DNA from: a virus
Length of the DNA stretch: 28,874 nucleotides
IMG/VR virus record: IMGVR_UViG_3300044632_002154
Coordinates: 1 to 28,874 of that record
Reading direction: 5' to 3' (one strand)
The notes beneath the pieces are model-generated. The model saw only the letters and a program-made list of their open reading frames with translations, was not told the DNA's origin and ran no database searches. The translations under genes and the position numbers were made by a program. This document shows, piece by piece, positions 21,916 through 28,874 of this stretch (its first letter is position 1; every line of letters starts with the position of its first letter).

Positions 21916-23529
21916 TTAAGCACCCACAGCAGTACCATAAGTAGGCCAAGCACCAGTGCCTGATCCTCCAGCCGATGCTTCCACTTTACTTTTTTCCCAG
22001 TAAAAAAGGGTCTGAGGGTGCGACATTAAAAACCAGCTTTTCATTGTTTTACCATCCATACATACAGTCATAGGTCTAAATTTTACAGCCTTAGACTGAG
22101 GATTCCAATTGTTGATACTTGGGTGTATATCAAAGGCATTTTTTAAAAGATCAGGATCTCCTGGATGCGGGGGGGCAACGCTCAGGCAACCTCCTACAGT
22201 GTTCGTTCCGCATCCTATCATTATTGCTTGATTACTGGCGCCGGCGCCATTATCTTGCATTAGGTAATTTGATGATTGCGTAAAAAGCATAAAGTCAGGA
22301 CCCATGAAGCATCTTTTTGCTGTGCTGCTTGTACTGCTGCCTTGCATATCTGACATCTCTATATAGGTATTAGTGGTTGCCATTGTGCGCCCCCATCTTG
22401 CCCAATCTTGATCGCCGTTAGTGGGGGAATCAAAATGATTTATGCTGACAAGACCGCAGCTTACAGCGGCGTTTACTTTAGTTCCATTAGATCTCCATAA
22501 ACCTTTACCTTCGCAAACTTGAAGGTGAGTGCCCTTGAAATTCCCCCCTGGTGCATCTGGGTCATCGGCAGCACATTCGCCGCAACAGGACGAGCCGGTT
22601 ATGTCGTCAACCGTTAAGTAAGACAACTCCAAGCCGGCGGAGGTGTTCTGATTGCTTGACTGAGACGGATCGCAGGCATAGCCGCCGCACGATTCGGCGC
22701 AACTTCCGTCAGCTCCATCACTTCCGTCTACGCCGTCTGCCCCGGCATCACCCTGAGGGCCCTGAATTCCCTGCGGGCCCTCAGGGCCCATTACGCCGGG
22801 TTCTCCTGGCGGTCCCTGCTCTCCAGGCAGGCCGTCGGCGCCATCATTTCCGTCAGAGCCATCTGCTCCGTCGGCGCCGTCCTGCCCTGCCTCGCCTGGA
22901 GTACCTGGTTCTCCTGGTTCTCCTGGCTCTCCTGGATCTCCTGGATCTCCTGGAGGACCCTGTGGACCGGGTTCGCCTGGAGGCCCCGGAGGACCTGCTG
23001 GCCCAGGGGGTCCAGCTGGCCCTGGCTCTCCGTCAGCCCCGTTTGCGCCGTTTGCGCCGTTTATTCCATTTGTTCCGTTTGCGCCAGCTGGGCCTGGTGC
23101 CCCGGCTGGACCTGGAGGACCTGGAACCACGGGCACATCAGGAGGACAGGGAACAAAAAGATCGAAAGATAAGGCACATTGACTTATTCCATTTTTATCT
23201 ACAGGGCCAACTGCATTTATTGTAGCATAGCCTCCGCAAACATTTGTTGTATTTACAACCGTAATAAATTCACACGCAGCTCTCGCAGGTACAGCTTCCT
23301 GTGGAAGTGCAGGGACTATAGTGACATCTGGAAAATTAAAATTACAAGACTCGAGAGCAGGAAGCAGTGGTCTTGGTGTAACATCGGGCTCTACGGCTGG
23401 CGGAAGCTCGCATTTTTCAGGAAGTTCCGCAGGGCTCTTCGGAACATAGCTAGTATAGTATTTCTGGTCCCAGACCCCATCTAAAGACTTACCTAAATGT
23501 ATATTGGCATTATCAATCCTGTTAGACAT
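21916..23529 (-). CDS. Collagen-like fibre protein with 46 unbroken Gly-X-Y triplets
   Basis: The 537-aa protein has a 130-residue N-terminal domain with Cys and Pro ([30 protein letters not shown]). A continuous Gly-X-Y stretch from G137 to G275 follows: first GPP/GPA-rich, then GEP/GDP, then GAD/GSD triplets. Next come a Cys cluster ([11 protein letters not shown], 276-286; SSCCGEC later) and a C-terminal head of about 220 residues. Triple-helix formation and a Cys cross-link after the helix are inferences from this pattern. It starts on the last base of the preceding gene's stop (TAATG) and precedes the Cys-rich protein. Likely a virion fibre that contacts a host or surface. Confidence 0.85.
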   Translation of the reverse strand: MSNRIDNANIHLGKSLDGVWDQKYYTSYVPKSPAELPEKCELPPAVEPDVTPRPLLPALESCNFNFPDVTIVPALPQEAVPARAACEFITVVNTTNVCGGYATINAVGPVDKNGISQCALSFDLFVPCPPDVPVVPGPPGPAGAPGPAGANGTNGINGANGANGADGEPGPAGPPGPAGPPGPPGEPGPQGPPGDPGDPGEPGEPGEPGTPGEAGQDGADGADGSDGNDGADGLPGEQGPPGEPGVMGPEGPQGIQGPQGDAGADGVDGSDGADGSCAESCGGYACDPSQSSNQNTSAGLELSYLTVDDITGSSCCGECAADDPDAPGGNFKGTHLQVCEGKGLWRSNGTKVNAAVSCGLVSINHFDSPTNGDQDWARWGRTMATTNTYIEMSDMQGSSTSSTAKRCFMGPDFMLFTQSSNYLMQDNGAGASNQAIMIGCGTNTVGGCLSVAPPHPGDPDLLKNAFDIHPSINNWNPQSKAVKFRPMTVCMDGKTMKSWFLMSHPQTLFYWEKSKVEASAGGSGTGAWPTYGTAVGA

Positions 23530-23867
23530 TAGAGAAGTTTATTAAATAAAGTATAAAAAAGCAAGGACAACGGGGCAATTATAAAATACGCGTAGGCTTC
23601 AAAAATGATGCAATTAATAACTCCTACCCAAAAGCTTAAGCATACAGGACAAATTAAAAGTCTTACTATAAAATAATCTTTATAATACTCTGAAATAAAA
23701 TCTACATAACCACCGTCATATCCATCTTTATGTAATTTGTTGTACTCTTCTAGTTTAAATAAACCAGACAGTTTAAACAAATTCATATATTCTGCAAAGG
23801 CATTAGTTCTTAGCCAGATTAGTATAAAATAACCTGCAATTATGGATATGACGGCGGCTTTAATCAT
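23529..23867 (-). CDS. Small membrane protein with CPxC, DUF1360-like
   Basis: This 112-aa protein has an N-terminal membrane helix ([16 protein letters not shown]), a polar middle and a C-terminal hydrophobic pair ([20 protein letters not shown], then [14 protein letters not shown]). The [10 protein letters not shown] motif resembles the DUF1360 family, which occurs in phages and Bacillus with no known activity. The stop shares a base with the collagen-like fibre start. It lies three bases after the 110-aa coiled-coil gene. Confidence 0.6.
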   Translation of the reverse strand: MIKAAVISIIAGYFILIWLRTNAFAEYMNLFKLSGLFKLEEYNKLHKDGYDGGYVDFISEYYKDYFIVRLLICPVCLSFWVGVINCIIFEAYAYFIIAPLSLLFYTLFNKLL

Positions 23868-23870
23868 AGA

Positions 23871-24203
23871 CTATTTTTTAATTACATTAACTCCATCAAG
23901 TTCTAAAATTCTAGTTTGAAGTTCTTGTAGTAAATTTTTTTGTGCAAGAGACGCAATTCTCATATTGCTTAATTGCTGCAGCTGCTCATTGTATTTTTTA
24001 ATATTAGCTTCTTGTTCGGTTAAGTTTTTTTCCACTTGTTTCAAGCCATCTGTAATTAGCAGGATAGAGATATGCTTTTTAAGCGGATCTTCTTCCGTCA
24101 CTATAGGAAGTTCAACTCGATCATTTTTTTGAGAAGTTTTATTTTTTTCAGGTACATAGTCTTCTCCTGGCAAGACTATAGTTTGTTTTGTGTCTGTAGT
24201 CAT
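23871..24203 (-). CDS. Coiled-coil protein, 110 aa
   Basis: After a disordered acidic/Lys start, residues from about 45 to 105 form a long charged helix (KQVEKNLTEQEANIKKYNEQ, then QLSNMRIASLAQKNLLQELQ) with a coiled-coil pattern. No family is recognised. It sits between a 55-aa coiled-coil gene and a small membrane protein in one operon that leads into the fibre genes; a role in assembly or as a fibre chaperone is possible but unproven. Confidence 0.55.
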   Translation of the reverse strand: MTTDTKQTIVLPGEDYVPEKNKTSQKNDRVELPIVTEEDPLKKHISILLITDGLKQVEKNLTEQEANIKKYNEQLQQLSNMRIASLAQKNLLQELQTRILELDGVNVIKK

Positions 24204-24208
24204 ATTAA

Positions 24209-24376
24209 TTAGTTTAATTCGTTGTTATCGGTTAGAAGATCTTTGATTTCTGCTTGAATTCTTTTGACTTCTTCGTTGTGGGCTTTGACCACATCTCGTT
24301 TATTTTTCTTTGCAACCTCGAGATCAATTACAAGGTTGTAGATTTTTTGTTCTTTTGTTGTTTGTTGTTCAGGCAT
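24209..24376 (-). CDS. Small coiled-coil protein, 55 aa
   Basis: ATG at 24376 opens 55 codons (MPEQQTTKEQKIYNLVIDLE to LLTDNNELN), predicted to be one charged helix. The stop is five bases before the next start. The coding pattern, promoter upstream and operon position support it. No family is recognised. Confidence 0.6.
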   Translation of the reverse strand: MPEQQTTKEQKIYNLVIDLEVAKKNKRDVVKAHNEEVKRIQAEIKDLLTDNNELN

Positions 24377-24393
24377 AATGACTTATTGTTTAG

Positions 24394-24443
24394 TTGAGCT
24401 TTTGCTCAATTAAAAACATACTACATACAAAAAACAGGATCAA
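24394..24443 (-). promoter_or_regulatory. Promoter TTGATC-N17-TATGTT with 5' hairpin
   Basis: On the minus strand, TTGATC (24443-24438) and TATGTT (24420-24415) have ideal 17-base spacing. The hairpin TTGAGC/GCTCAA (24394-24399 and 24404-24409) lies at the expected 5' end. It drives the coiled-coil, membrane and collagen-like fibre genes. The 5' hairpin placement echoes the units at 13603 and 15655 but with unrelated sequence. Confidence 0.55.
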
Positions 24444-24456
24444 GCGATTTTTGCAC

Positions 24457-24490
24457 AAAAAAGACGCAGCTTTTGGCTGCGCCTCTTTTT
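24457..24490 (-). terminator. Minus-strand intrinsic terminator after 24510
   Basis: CGCAGC/GCTGCG (24465-24470 and 24476-24481) forms a GC stem that reads into TCTTTTTT on the minus strand. It ends the unit that includes the collagen-tailed protein and isolates it from the fibre operon. Confidence 0.75.
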
Positions 24491-24509
24491 ATTTCAACTG
24501 GTCGTTTGC

Positions 24510-24989
24510 TTAGTTTCCTGTTGCGCCGGTTGCGCCGGTTGCGCCCTGGGCTCCGGTTGCACCAATGATGTTTTCGTCGCCAGAGGCTGTGCCGCTGCTT
24601 GCTCCGGTGTTGACTGTAACCTTAAGCAGGTCTCCCTGAGTAAGATCATTGGCTGGACGCCCTGTTCCGCGCACATATTCAATCACATAACTGATGTCTT
24701 TTTTCTCTGTGGCTCTGAGCGTTAACGGGCCACTGAGATCAGTGCCTGGAAGAACATAAAGCTCTGCCGGATTAGTTGTGTGAACAATAATTGTGGCTCT
24801 GATGATGTCGCGAGCAGGCACGTCAGAGAAAACAAGCGTATCTCCGTTTGCATAGTCTAACTCATCAATTACCCCATAGCTAACTTGGAGTCTTTCATAG
24901 CGAGAGCTCTTCAAGCCGCCCACGTCTTTAGCGGAAGCTGTTCCTGGTACATTTACTGCGATTTTTTTGACTGAGATGTTTTTAGGCAT
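24510..24989 (-). CDS. Virion protein with short collagen-like tail
   Basis: The 159-aa protein consists of a compact beta-rich domain (VSYGVIDELDYANGDTLVFS, IIRATIIVHTTNPAELYVLP) and a C-terminal run GATGAQGATGATGATG. Short Gly-Ala-Thr repeats of this type cap several phage decoration and fibre proteins and also occur in the fibre at 6151-8499. It is likely a capsid or fibre accessory protein. A terminator follows directly. The ATG at 24989 has no Shine-Dalgarno. Confidence 0.65.
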   Translation of the reverse strand: MPKNISVKKIAVNVPGTASAKDVGGLKSSRYERLQVSYGVIDELDYANGDTLVFSDVPARDIIRATIIVHTTNPAELYVLPGTDLSGPLTLRATEKKDISYVIEYVRGTGRPANDLTQGDLLKVTVNTGASSGTASGDENIIGATGAQGATGATGATGN

Positions 24990-25016
24990 ATTATTATTTA
25001 TTTAGTTGTTTTTTGT

Positions 25017-25136
25017 TTATTTAACAACAGAAAGCCAGGACGCAACAGGAACACTGTTCCCAGAGGATCGCGGATCTACTCCATTGCTAAAAGTATTATT
25101 ACTTAATGTAAAAAGTTTTGCAAGAGTTAAATCCAA
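25017..25136 (-). CDS. Possible 39-aa protein from a TTG start
   Basis: A short frame (LDLTLAKLFTLSNNTF to PVASWLSVVK) runs from TTG at 25136 to TAA at 25017 and fills an otherwise unexplained gap. The composition looks coding, but the start is non-standard and overlaps the end of the SET gene by ten bases. It could be a fragment of a decayed gene. Confidence 0.35.
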   Translation of the reverse strand: MDLTLAKLFTLSNNTFSNGVDPRSSGNSVPVASWLSVVK

Positions 25137-25480
25137 GAAGGATAGCCTGTCCTGTTAGGTCTAGGTTCCATTCTATAGTCTATAAACAATTCTTCGTCTT
25201 GAAAAATAGGCTGCGCTGCAACAATAACTCTGTCTCTAATGATCCAGTCGCAATTAGGTTCTCTTGAATGATTTATAAATGAAAGCTTTGAAAGTTTGCA
25301 GCTTGTTTCCCCGGAGGAACTGTCAAACAGCGTACATGTATTTACTGAGGAAAGATTGTAATCCACAACTACATCTCCAGGGTTAAAGTCTTTTGCGGCA
25401 AACAAGCCAAAACCATCAACGCCAGATTTTTTGACGTAAGTAGCTGGACCATTATCTTCTTCAACTTTAAACATACTCAT
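25127..25480 (-). CDS. SET-domain protein lysine methyltransferase-like
   Basis: SET domains transfer methyl from SAM to lysine side chains. This 117-aa protein is essentially a bare SET core: VDGFGLFAAKDFNPGD (21-36), the SAM-binding and pseudoknot motif NHSREPNC at 70-77 (FINHSREPNCDW), and the catalytic DEELFIDY at 95-102. Pre-SET and post-SET regions are absent apart from a short Pro-rich tail. Targets of phage and bacterial SET proteins are largely unknown; a virion or polymerase protein is a possible target given the neighbours (inference). ATG at 25480 lacks a Shine-Dalgarno. Confidence 0.85.
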   Translation of the reverse strand: MSMFKVEEDNGPATYVKKSGVDGFGLFAAKDFNPGDVVVDYNLSSVNTCTLFDSSSGETSCKLSKLSFINHSREPNCDWIIRDRVIVAAQPIFQDEELFIDYRMEPRPNRTGYPSWI

Positions 25481-25499
25481 ACGGACTAGTTATTATAGG

Positions 25500-25979
25500 C
25501 TACATCAACAACATTTCACTAAAAAAGTTCTCCCATTTTTCATGATGCTCAGCAATATCATTATGTGAGCATCGGCTAAACATAATCTTGCTGGCGTTTC
25601 TGTAAAAAGAAGGAGATGGTGCTCCTTTTTTATATCTACGCTCTAGCGCAGGCAAGAAAAAAGATAAACTTACAAGACACTTTTCAGCCAGCGTTATTCC
25701 ATGGTCGTCTATAACATAAGGAAGAGGATCTTTAGTGTTTATGTGCTTATGTACTATTACAGCTACAGTATGACACTCATTGTGAGAGCTTGCAAATTCT
25801 GCAGTCATACAAATTAAAGCAAGAATATCCAGAGGCTTGCTGGTAAGAATATCTTCGTTTTGAATTATCTTATGTCCAAGAGATTCCATCAAAACCTTCC
25901 TGCTTGACGGATCTTCTTTATAGATAAGTTTTATCCTCTGGCAGTCATCTGGAGAATATAACTCATCAATAAGCGCCAT
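25500..25979 (-). CDS. Hypothetical protein, 159 aa
   Basis: This protein (MALIDELYSPDDCQRIKLIYK to NFFSEMLLM) is mixed helical, with a His/Cys-bearing middle (FASSHNECHTVAVIVHKHIN) and end (KIMFSRCSHNDIAEHHEKW) that could bind a metal, but the spacing matches no motif I know. It follows the beta-subunit N-terminal gene with a GGAGG Shine-Dalgarno six bases before its ATG. No family is recognised. Confidence 0.55.
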   Translation of the reverse strand: MALIDELYSPDDCQRIKLIYKEDPSSRKVLMESLGHKIIQNEDILTSKPLDILALICMTAEFASSHNECHTVAVIVHKHINTKDPLPYVIDDHGITLAEKCLVSLSFFLPALERRYKKGAPSPSFYRNASKIMFSRCSHNDIAEHHEKWENFFSEMLLM

Positions 25980-25981
25980 AG

Positions 25982-26644
25982 CTATCCTCCGCCTATAAGA
26001 ATATCGTACAGCTTATCTACCTCGTCTCCAGTGTAGGTCATTCTATTAATATTGTATATTTTTTCGCCCCAAGCTTGACGTATAGAACTTTCTGGAATTC
26101 CGAGATCTCTAAGCAAACCATAAAGTTTTATTTGTGAATTCTTAACCATAAGAACAAAAAGTTGTTTTTCTGGAAGAAATAAAATTCTGCCTGCTTGCCC
26201 GGTTCTAGGGGCTGGGTTAATATGAGCTTCAGGAATTCCATCCTGTCTTATTCTTGAATATACGCCAGGTAAGAGTCTTTGTTGATTTACACTTTCGTAT
26301 TCTGACCCATTATATATTACAGTGTTGTGGTTTGTAACATAAGGAATATGCGCCAGCGTAGTGTTTTTAGACTCTACCACTTTGCCTGAAGCTTTATGTA
26401 TTAGATCAATTGTGCCTTTTAAAGGAACAGTTAGATCTTTTTTCTCTAATACTGCTTTTTTCTGAGCAGACGTAGTTACTTTAGGAGATTCAATTTTTAA
26501 ATTTTTAGCCTGAAGTTTAAAGTCTTGAGTTTCAATGGTATTAATTTTTTTGCCAAAAGCATCTATAGCTGTATCAAACAGCATATTTCTCAATCCTTGA
26601 GGATCAAAAAATGATCTTGTATTCTTAGGATGATTTGGTTGCAT
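25982..26644 (-). CDS. RNA polymerase beta subunit, N-terminal fragment
   Basis: The 220-aa protein matches the N-terminal third of multisubunit RNA polymerase beta. [20 protein letters not shown] (98-117) equals bacterial [31 protein letters not shown] (120-130) equals [33 protein letters not shown] (162-183) equals [22 protein letters not shown]. Bacterial beta lobe 2 would follow, but the gene stops after [17 protein letters not shown]. It lies among presumed virion genes and overlaps the upstream 74-aa gene by 20 bases. A virion-packaged polymerase is one possibility, from neighbours only. Confidence 0.85.
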   Translation of the reverse strand: [220 protein letters not shown]

Positions 26645-26849
26645 GCTTTGTCAACTTAGCTTTAACTGCTCTGGTAATATTGATCCAGGTGGTGTGATAC
26701 TCTTCAGGATTTTCAAAATCTTCACAAGAAAGGTTGATGTCAAATCCTGAGCCTGGATATACAATTTTGTTTTCGCTAGCTCCAATTTCTTCCATAAACG
26801 ATCCTTTGATGTTTATTGCGGGAATGTAAATCTGTTTATTTGCTGACAT
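26625..26849 (-). CDS. Small hypothetical protein, 74 aa
   Basis: This 74-aa protein (MSANKQIYIPAINIKGSFME to KLTKHATKSS) shows short strands and an acidic loop (LSCEDFENPEEYHTTW). It overlaps the beta N-terminal gene by 20 bases, so the pair is likely co-translated. A weak AAGG precedes the ATG by six bases. The family is unknown. Confidence 0.55.
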   Translation of the reverse strand: MSANKQIYIPAINIKGSFMEEIGASENKIVYPGSGFDINLSCEDFENPEEYHTTWINITRAVKAKLTKHATKSS

Positions 26850-26898
26850 AATTTACCTTAAAATAAATGGTTGTCGTACGCAAGGCAAGACATTACAC

Positions 26899-27480
26899 CT
26901 ATTCTTTAAGTAGTTTCTCCAGATAGGCTCTATTTTCTTCTTTTTCCAAAAGATGCGCCATTTCAGGGTATTTAGAAACAATTTCTATTTTTTTAGCGTC
27001 TGTATCGGGATGTACAGCATTTTCTGCTTTTGATTTATTTGTGATTACATCAATTGCTTTATTAGCCAGTCTGCTCTTAACGGCTACAGCCAAAGCGTCA
27101 GTAATAGGATCTCCTGCAACTTTAATAGGTTGTCCTGTATTCATATTATTCACAGATCCTACTTGATTTTCAGGGAGAGAGTCTAGAACAGTAGGTCTTC
27201 TGCCTGTATGCACATGTATTACAGGTGGGCGTTGCTGCAAATTCTTTGGTTTGCCGGAGGCTAAAAGAGGCAATAACGCGGGAAGATATCCGGCGAGCGA
27301 TCCTAATCCTCCTCCCGACATCATTCCTCCCATTGCTGATGCTCCTAAACCGGCTACTCCTGCTCCGGCAGCCATTCCACCAGCACCAATTAAAGGTTTT
27401 TTAAACCCTCCTTTGGGTGCTGCTGATTTTTCTAGCGCGGAGGCTATTCCTTTATTAAGCTCGTTCCAATCTATTTTCAT
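26899..27480 (-). CDS. Presumed virion protein with Gly/Ala-rich hydrophobic segment
   Basis: I chose the ATG at 27480 (MKIDWNELNKGIASALEKS) because the longer frame from 27537 overlaps the end of the next gene and adds a Cys/Phe-rich non-native stretch. The 193-aa protein has a Gly/Ala/Met-rich hydrophobic block (LIGAGGMAAGAGVAGLGASA, LGSLAGYLPALLPLLAS), then a charged tail ending KEENRAYLEKLLKE. Such blocks occur in internal virion and membrane-active phage proteins. One base separates it from the 365-aa gene. Confidence 0.55.
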   Translation of the reverse strand: MKIDWNELNKGIASALEKSAAPKGGFKKPLIGAGGMAAGAGVAGLGASAMGGMMSGGGLGSLAGYLPALLPLLASGKPKNLQQRPPVIHVHTGRRPTVLDSLPENQVGSVNNMNTGQPIKVAGDPITDALAVAVKSRLANKAIDVITNKSKAENAVHPDTDAKKIEIVSKYPEMAHLLEKEENRAYLEKLLKE

Positions 27481-27481
27481 A

Positions 27482-28579
27482 CTATGCGTAAGGTTGAAGT
27501 TCGACTCTAGTAGGAAGATTTTCCTGCATATACTCATCAGGCTCTTCTCTCATTTTCTTTCTTAACAAATATGTAATGTATGCTGAGCCTGCCGCAGTTC
27601 CTAGTAATCCTGTAGATGCGGTATCTATAGCAGGCTGAAGAGGTTTCTTTGCAACTTTAAGCGCTTCAGAGAGAAGTCTTTTAACCGACCCCTCTTCAAT
27701 AGCTGTATCGTCATTTTCTGCATGCTTTTCAAACATTGCTGCATAGGCTATTCCGTTACAAAAAGCGTTTACATTAGGAGTTTCTTCTTTTTCAGATCCT
27801 GTTTTAATTTTACTTAAAATATTAATATATTCTTTTTGCGCGTCCATTAACTCTTTTTGAATCCTTGCTTTCTCCTGCATATAATATTCTTTTTTTGCAT
27901 CAGAAAAACCTTCTCGGCCTCCTGCGAGCATTTGTAGCGGCTGATTTCCTGTTCTGAAGGCTCTAGCAAATATTCCTGGAGATTCTCCTGTATCGTAACT
28001 GCCTATTTTTTCTGGAGGATAGCCCATGTTTGCCTGCATTTCACGCATCTGCTGTTCGGCTATAAATCTACGCAAGATTTCAGGGTCAACATTTTCCTGC
28101 GGACTTTGTGGTTGGATTCTTCTATTATAGTTAAAATTTCTTAATTTTTCTTGAATCTTTTCATCTAATAGCGCTCCTGCACCTAGGCCTAACATACCTC
28201 CGAGAAGCCCTCCCTTGCCTATTTGTTTAAGATGATTTCCGAGACCTAGGGCTTTATTACTTACAGCAGAGCCCAGTCCTCCTCCGTAAGCGGCGCCAAG
28301 CAATCCTCCTGTGTATTTTGAAATGTCGGGATTTACGGTATAGTCTTCAGCCTGCGCTGCTGCAGTTTTTTGATGCGCAGCTAAAAGATTTGCTGGAATA
28401 GGAATACGAAGAACACGTTCATCCTCAAGCATATTATTCATGCTTGCATTACGCTTCAATTTCTCCTGCTCTCTTGCTAGCTGCAAAGCACTAAATAGGC
28501 TGCGCCCTAACAGTCTGGATGCTTCCTGTTCTTCTTCTGGAGAAAGAGGTATTTCTGTAGATGCTTTTTTTGTAATCAT
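27482..28579 (-). CDS. Presumed virion protein, 365 aa, Gly-rich and helical
   Basis: This protein has a Gly-rich hydrophobic segment (GGLLGAAYGGGLGSAVSN and GGLLGGMLGLGAGALLDE, about 90-140) that may insert in a membrane or form a compact hairpin. A long charged helix follows (KKEYYMQEKARIQKELMDAQ), with a second hydrophobic stretch near the C-terminus (TGLLGTAAGSAYITYLL). The glycine pattern recalls glycine-zipper proteins used in phage DNA-entry complexes, but no family is assigned. It is in one operon with 26899 and 28582. Confidence 0.55.
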   Translation of the reverse strand: MITKKASTEIPLSPEEEQEASRLLGRSLFSALQLAREQEKLKRNASMNNMLEDERVLRIPIPANLLAAHQKTAAAQAEDYTVNPDISKYTGGLLGAAYGGGLGSAVSNKALGLGNHLKQIGKGGLLGGMLGLGAGALLDEKIQEKLRNFNYNRRIQPQSPQENVDPEILRRFIAEQQMREMQANMGYPPEKIGSYDTGESPGIFARAFRTGNQPLQMLAGGREGFSDAKKEYYMQEKARIQKELMDAQKEYINILSKIKTGSEKEETPNVNAFCNGIAYAAMFEKHAENDDTAIEEGSVKRLLSEALKVAKKPLQPAIDTASTGLLGTAAGSAYITYLLRKKMREEPDEYMQENLPTRVELQPYA

Positions 28580-28581
28580 AA

Positions 28582-28874
28582 TTATTTATCTTCTTTTTTA
28601 CTTCCGTATATTATAAAAACTCTAAAGTTACCCTGAGGAGTCCATGTATCTTTCCATAGAGTAATCATATACTTTTTGTTATTCATCAATTCATTAAGCA
28701 TGTCCTGATCTTTTTGCTGCTCAGGATCCAGGATGATATTTTTAAATATGTAGTCATCCATTTCCTGCGCTTTGGGTCTCTTCTTGATACCCTTGGCCAT
28801 TTCATAAGCATCAATTACAGCTTCAGGGTCAAACCCTTTATTGGTAACTTCATTTCTTACATTTCTTTTCTTGG
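28582..28874 (-). CDS. Hypothetical protein, 5'-truncated by the window edge
   Basis: The frame is open through the last base of the window (GFDPEAVIDAYEMAKGIKKR and so on), so the ATG at 28800 is probably internal and the gene starts outside. The visible 97 residues are charged and helical (NIILDPEQQKDQDMLNELMN), ending in a beta-rich stretch (YMITLWKDTWTPQGNFRVFI). No family is recognised. It is two bases from the next gene and begins the leftward virion-type operon here. Confidence 0.55.
   Translation of the reverse strand, partial: KKRNVRNEVTNKGFDPEAVIDAYEMAKGIKKRPKAQEMDDYIFKNIILDPEQQKDQDMLNELMNNKKYMITLWKDTWTPQGNFRVFIIYGSKKEDK

Noticed and set aside
22551-23225. Plus-strand Arg/Leu-rich frame of 224 aa
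   Set aside because: It is the antisense shadow of the collagen repeats, whose three-base periodicity keeps the opposite strand open.
27251-27565. Plus-strand frame of 104 aa opposite the Gly-rich gene
   Set aside because: It is the complement of a Gly/Ala-rich coding segment and ends in low-complexity Pro/Ala; the leftward operon accounts for the region.
1-28874. CRISPR array, tRNA genes or insertion sequence
   Set aside because: I saw no regularly spaced repeats, no cloverleaf with a T-arm consensus, and no transposase or terminal inverted repeats; without computation a divergent tRNA could be missed.

Overview
The window looks like part of a large tailed-phage (possibly jumbo phage) genome. 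The evidence is a mix of virion fibre genes with collagen-like repeats, a PhoH ATPase, a class I ribonucleotide reductase pair, a dCMP deaminase, a peptidoglycan amidase-like protein, many small genes of no recognised family, and two separated pieces of a multisubunit RNA polymerase beta chain. Base composition is AT-rich. Most starts lack a Shine-Dalgarno sequence, and at least eight genes have a -10 box only 5-9 nt before the start codon, which predicts leaderless mRNAs. The host cannot be named from this sequence.

Layout. Positions 1-5593 form a surface-sugar island: the end of a methyltransferase-like gene, a GT11-like transferase on the minus strand, an FkbM methyltransferase, a GT4 glycosyltransferase, two further transferase-like proteins and a DUF5672 protein. 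Positions 5651-8499 hold a virion protein and a 782-aa collagen-type fibre. Positions 8527-10460 hold small proteins around a Nudix hydrolase and a possible DUF6745-like protein. phoH and a small membrane-protein pair follow (10535-12025).

Positions 12027-13509 run leftward. They encode a four-helix membrane/coiled-coil protein whose gene ends on an A AAA AAG slippery site, with a 106-codon open -1 extension beyond it. Positions 13600-15990 contain three self-contained units, each with its own promoter and intrinsic terminator: two small protein genes, each headed by the same promoter plus 5' hairpin, and one roughly 355-nt noncoding transcript. That transcript has at least eight helices and two possible loop-upstream pseudoknots. 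Two minus-strand genes sit among these units, one of them an amidotransferase-like protein.

Positions 15992-20000 are a leftward nucleotide-metabolism and lysis block (dCMP deaminase, amidase-like protein, nrdB, nrdA). Position 20043 starts a lone rightward beta-subunit fragment. Everything from 20758 to the window end runs leftward: a Cys-rich protein, a collagen-like fibre with 46 unbroken Gly-X-Y triplets, small membrane and coiled-coil proteins, a protein with a short collagen tail, a SET-domain protein, the N-terminal beta-subunit fragment and presumed virion proteins.

Together the genes suggest a phage that makes dNTPs, carries its own transcription machinery in split form, and devotes much coding capacity to fibres and to glycan building or modification. 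The points most worth following are the structured RNA, the split and inverted beta subunit, the frameshift site and the leaderless promoter architecture.
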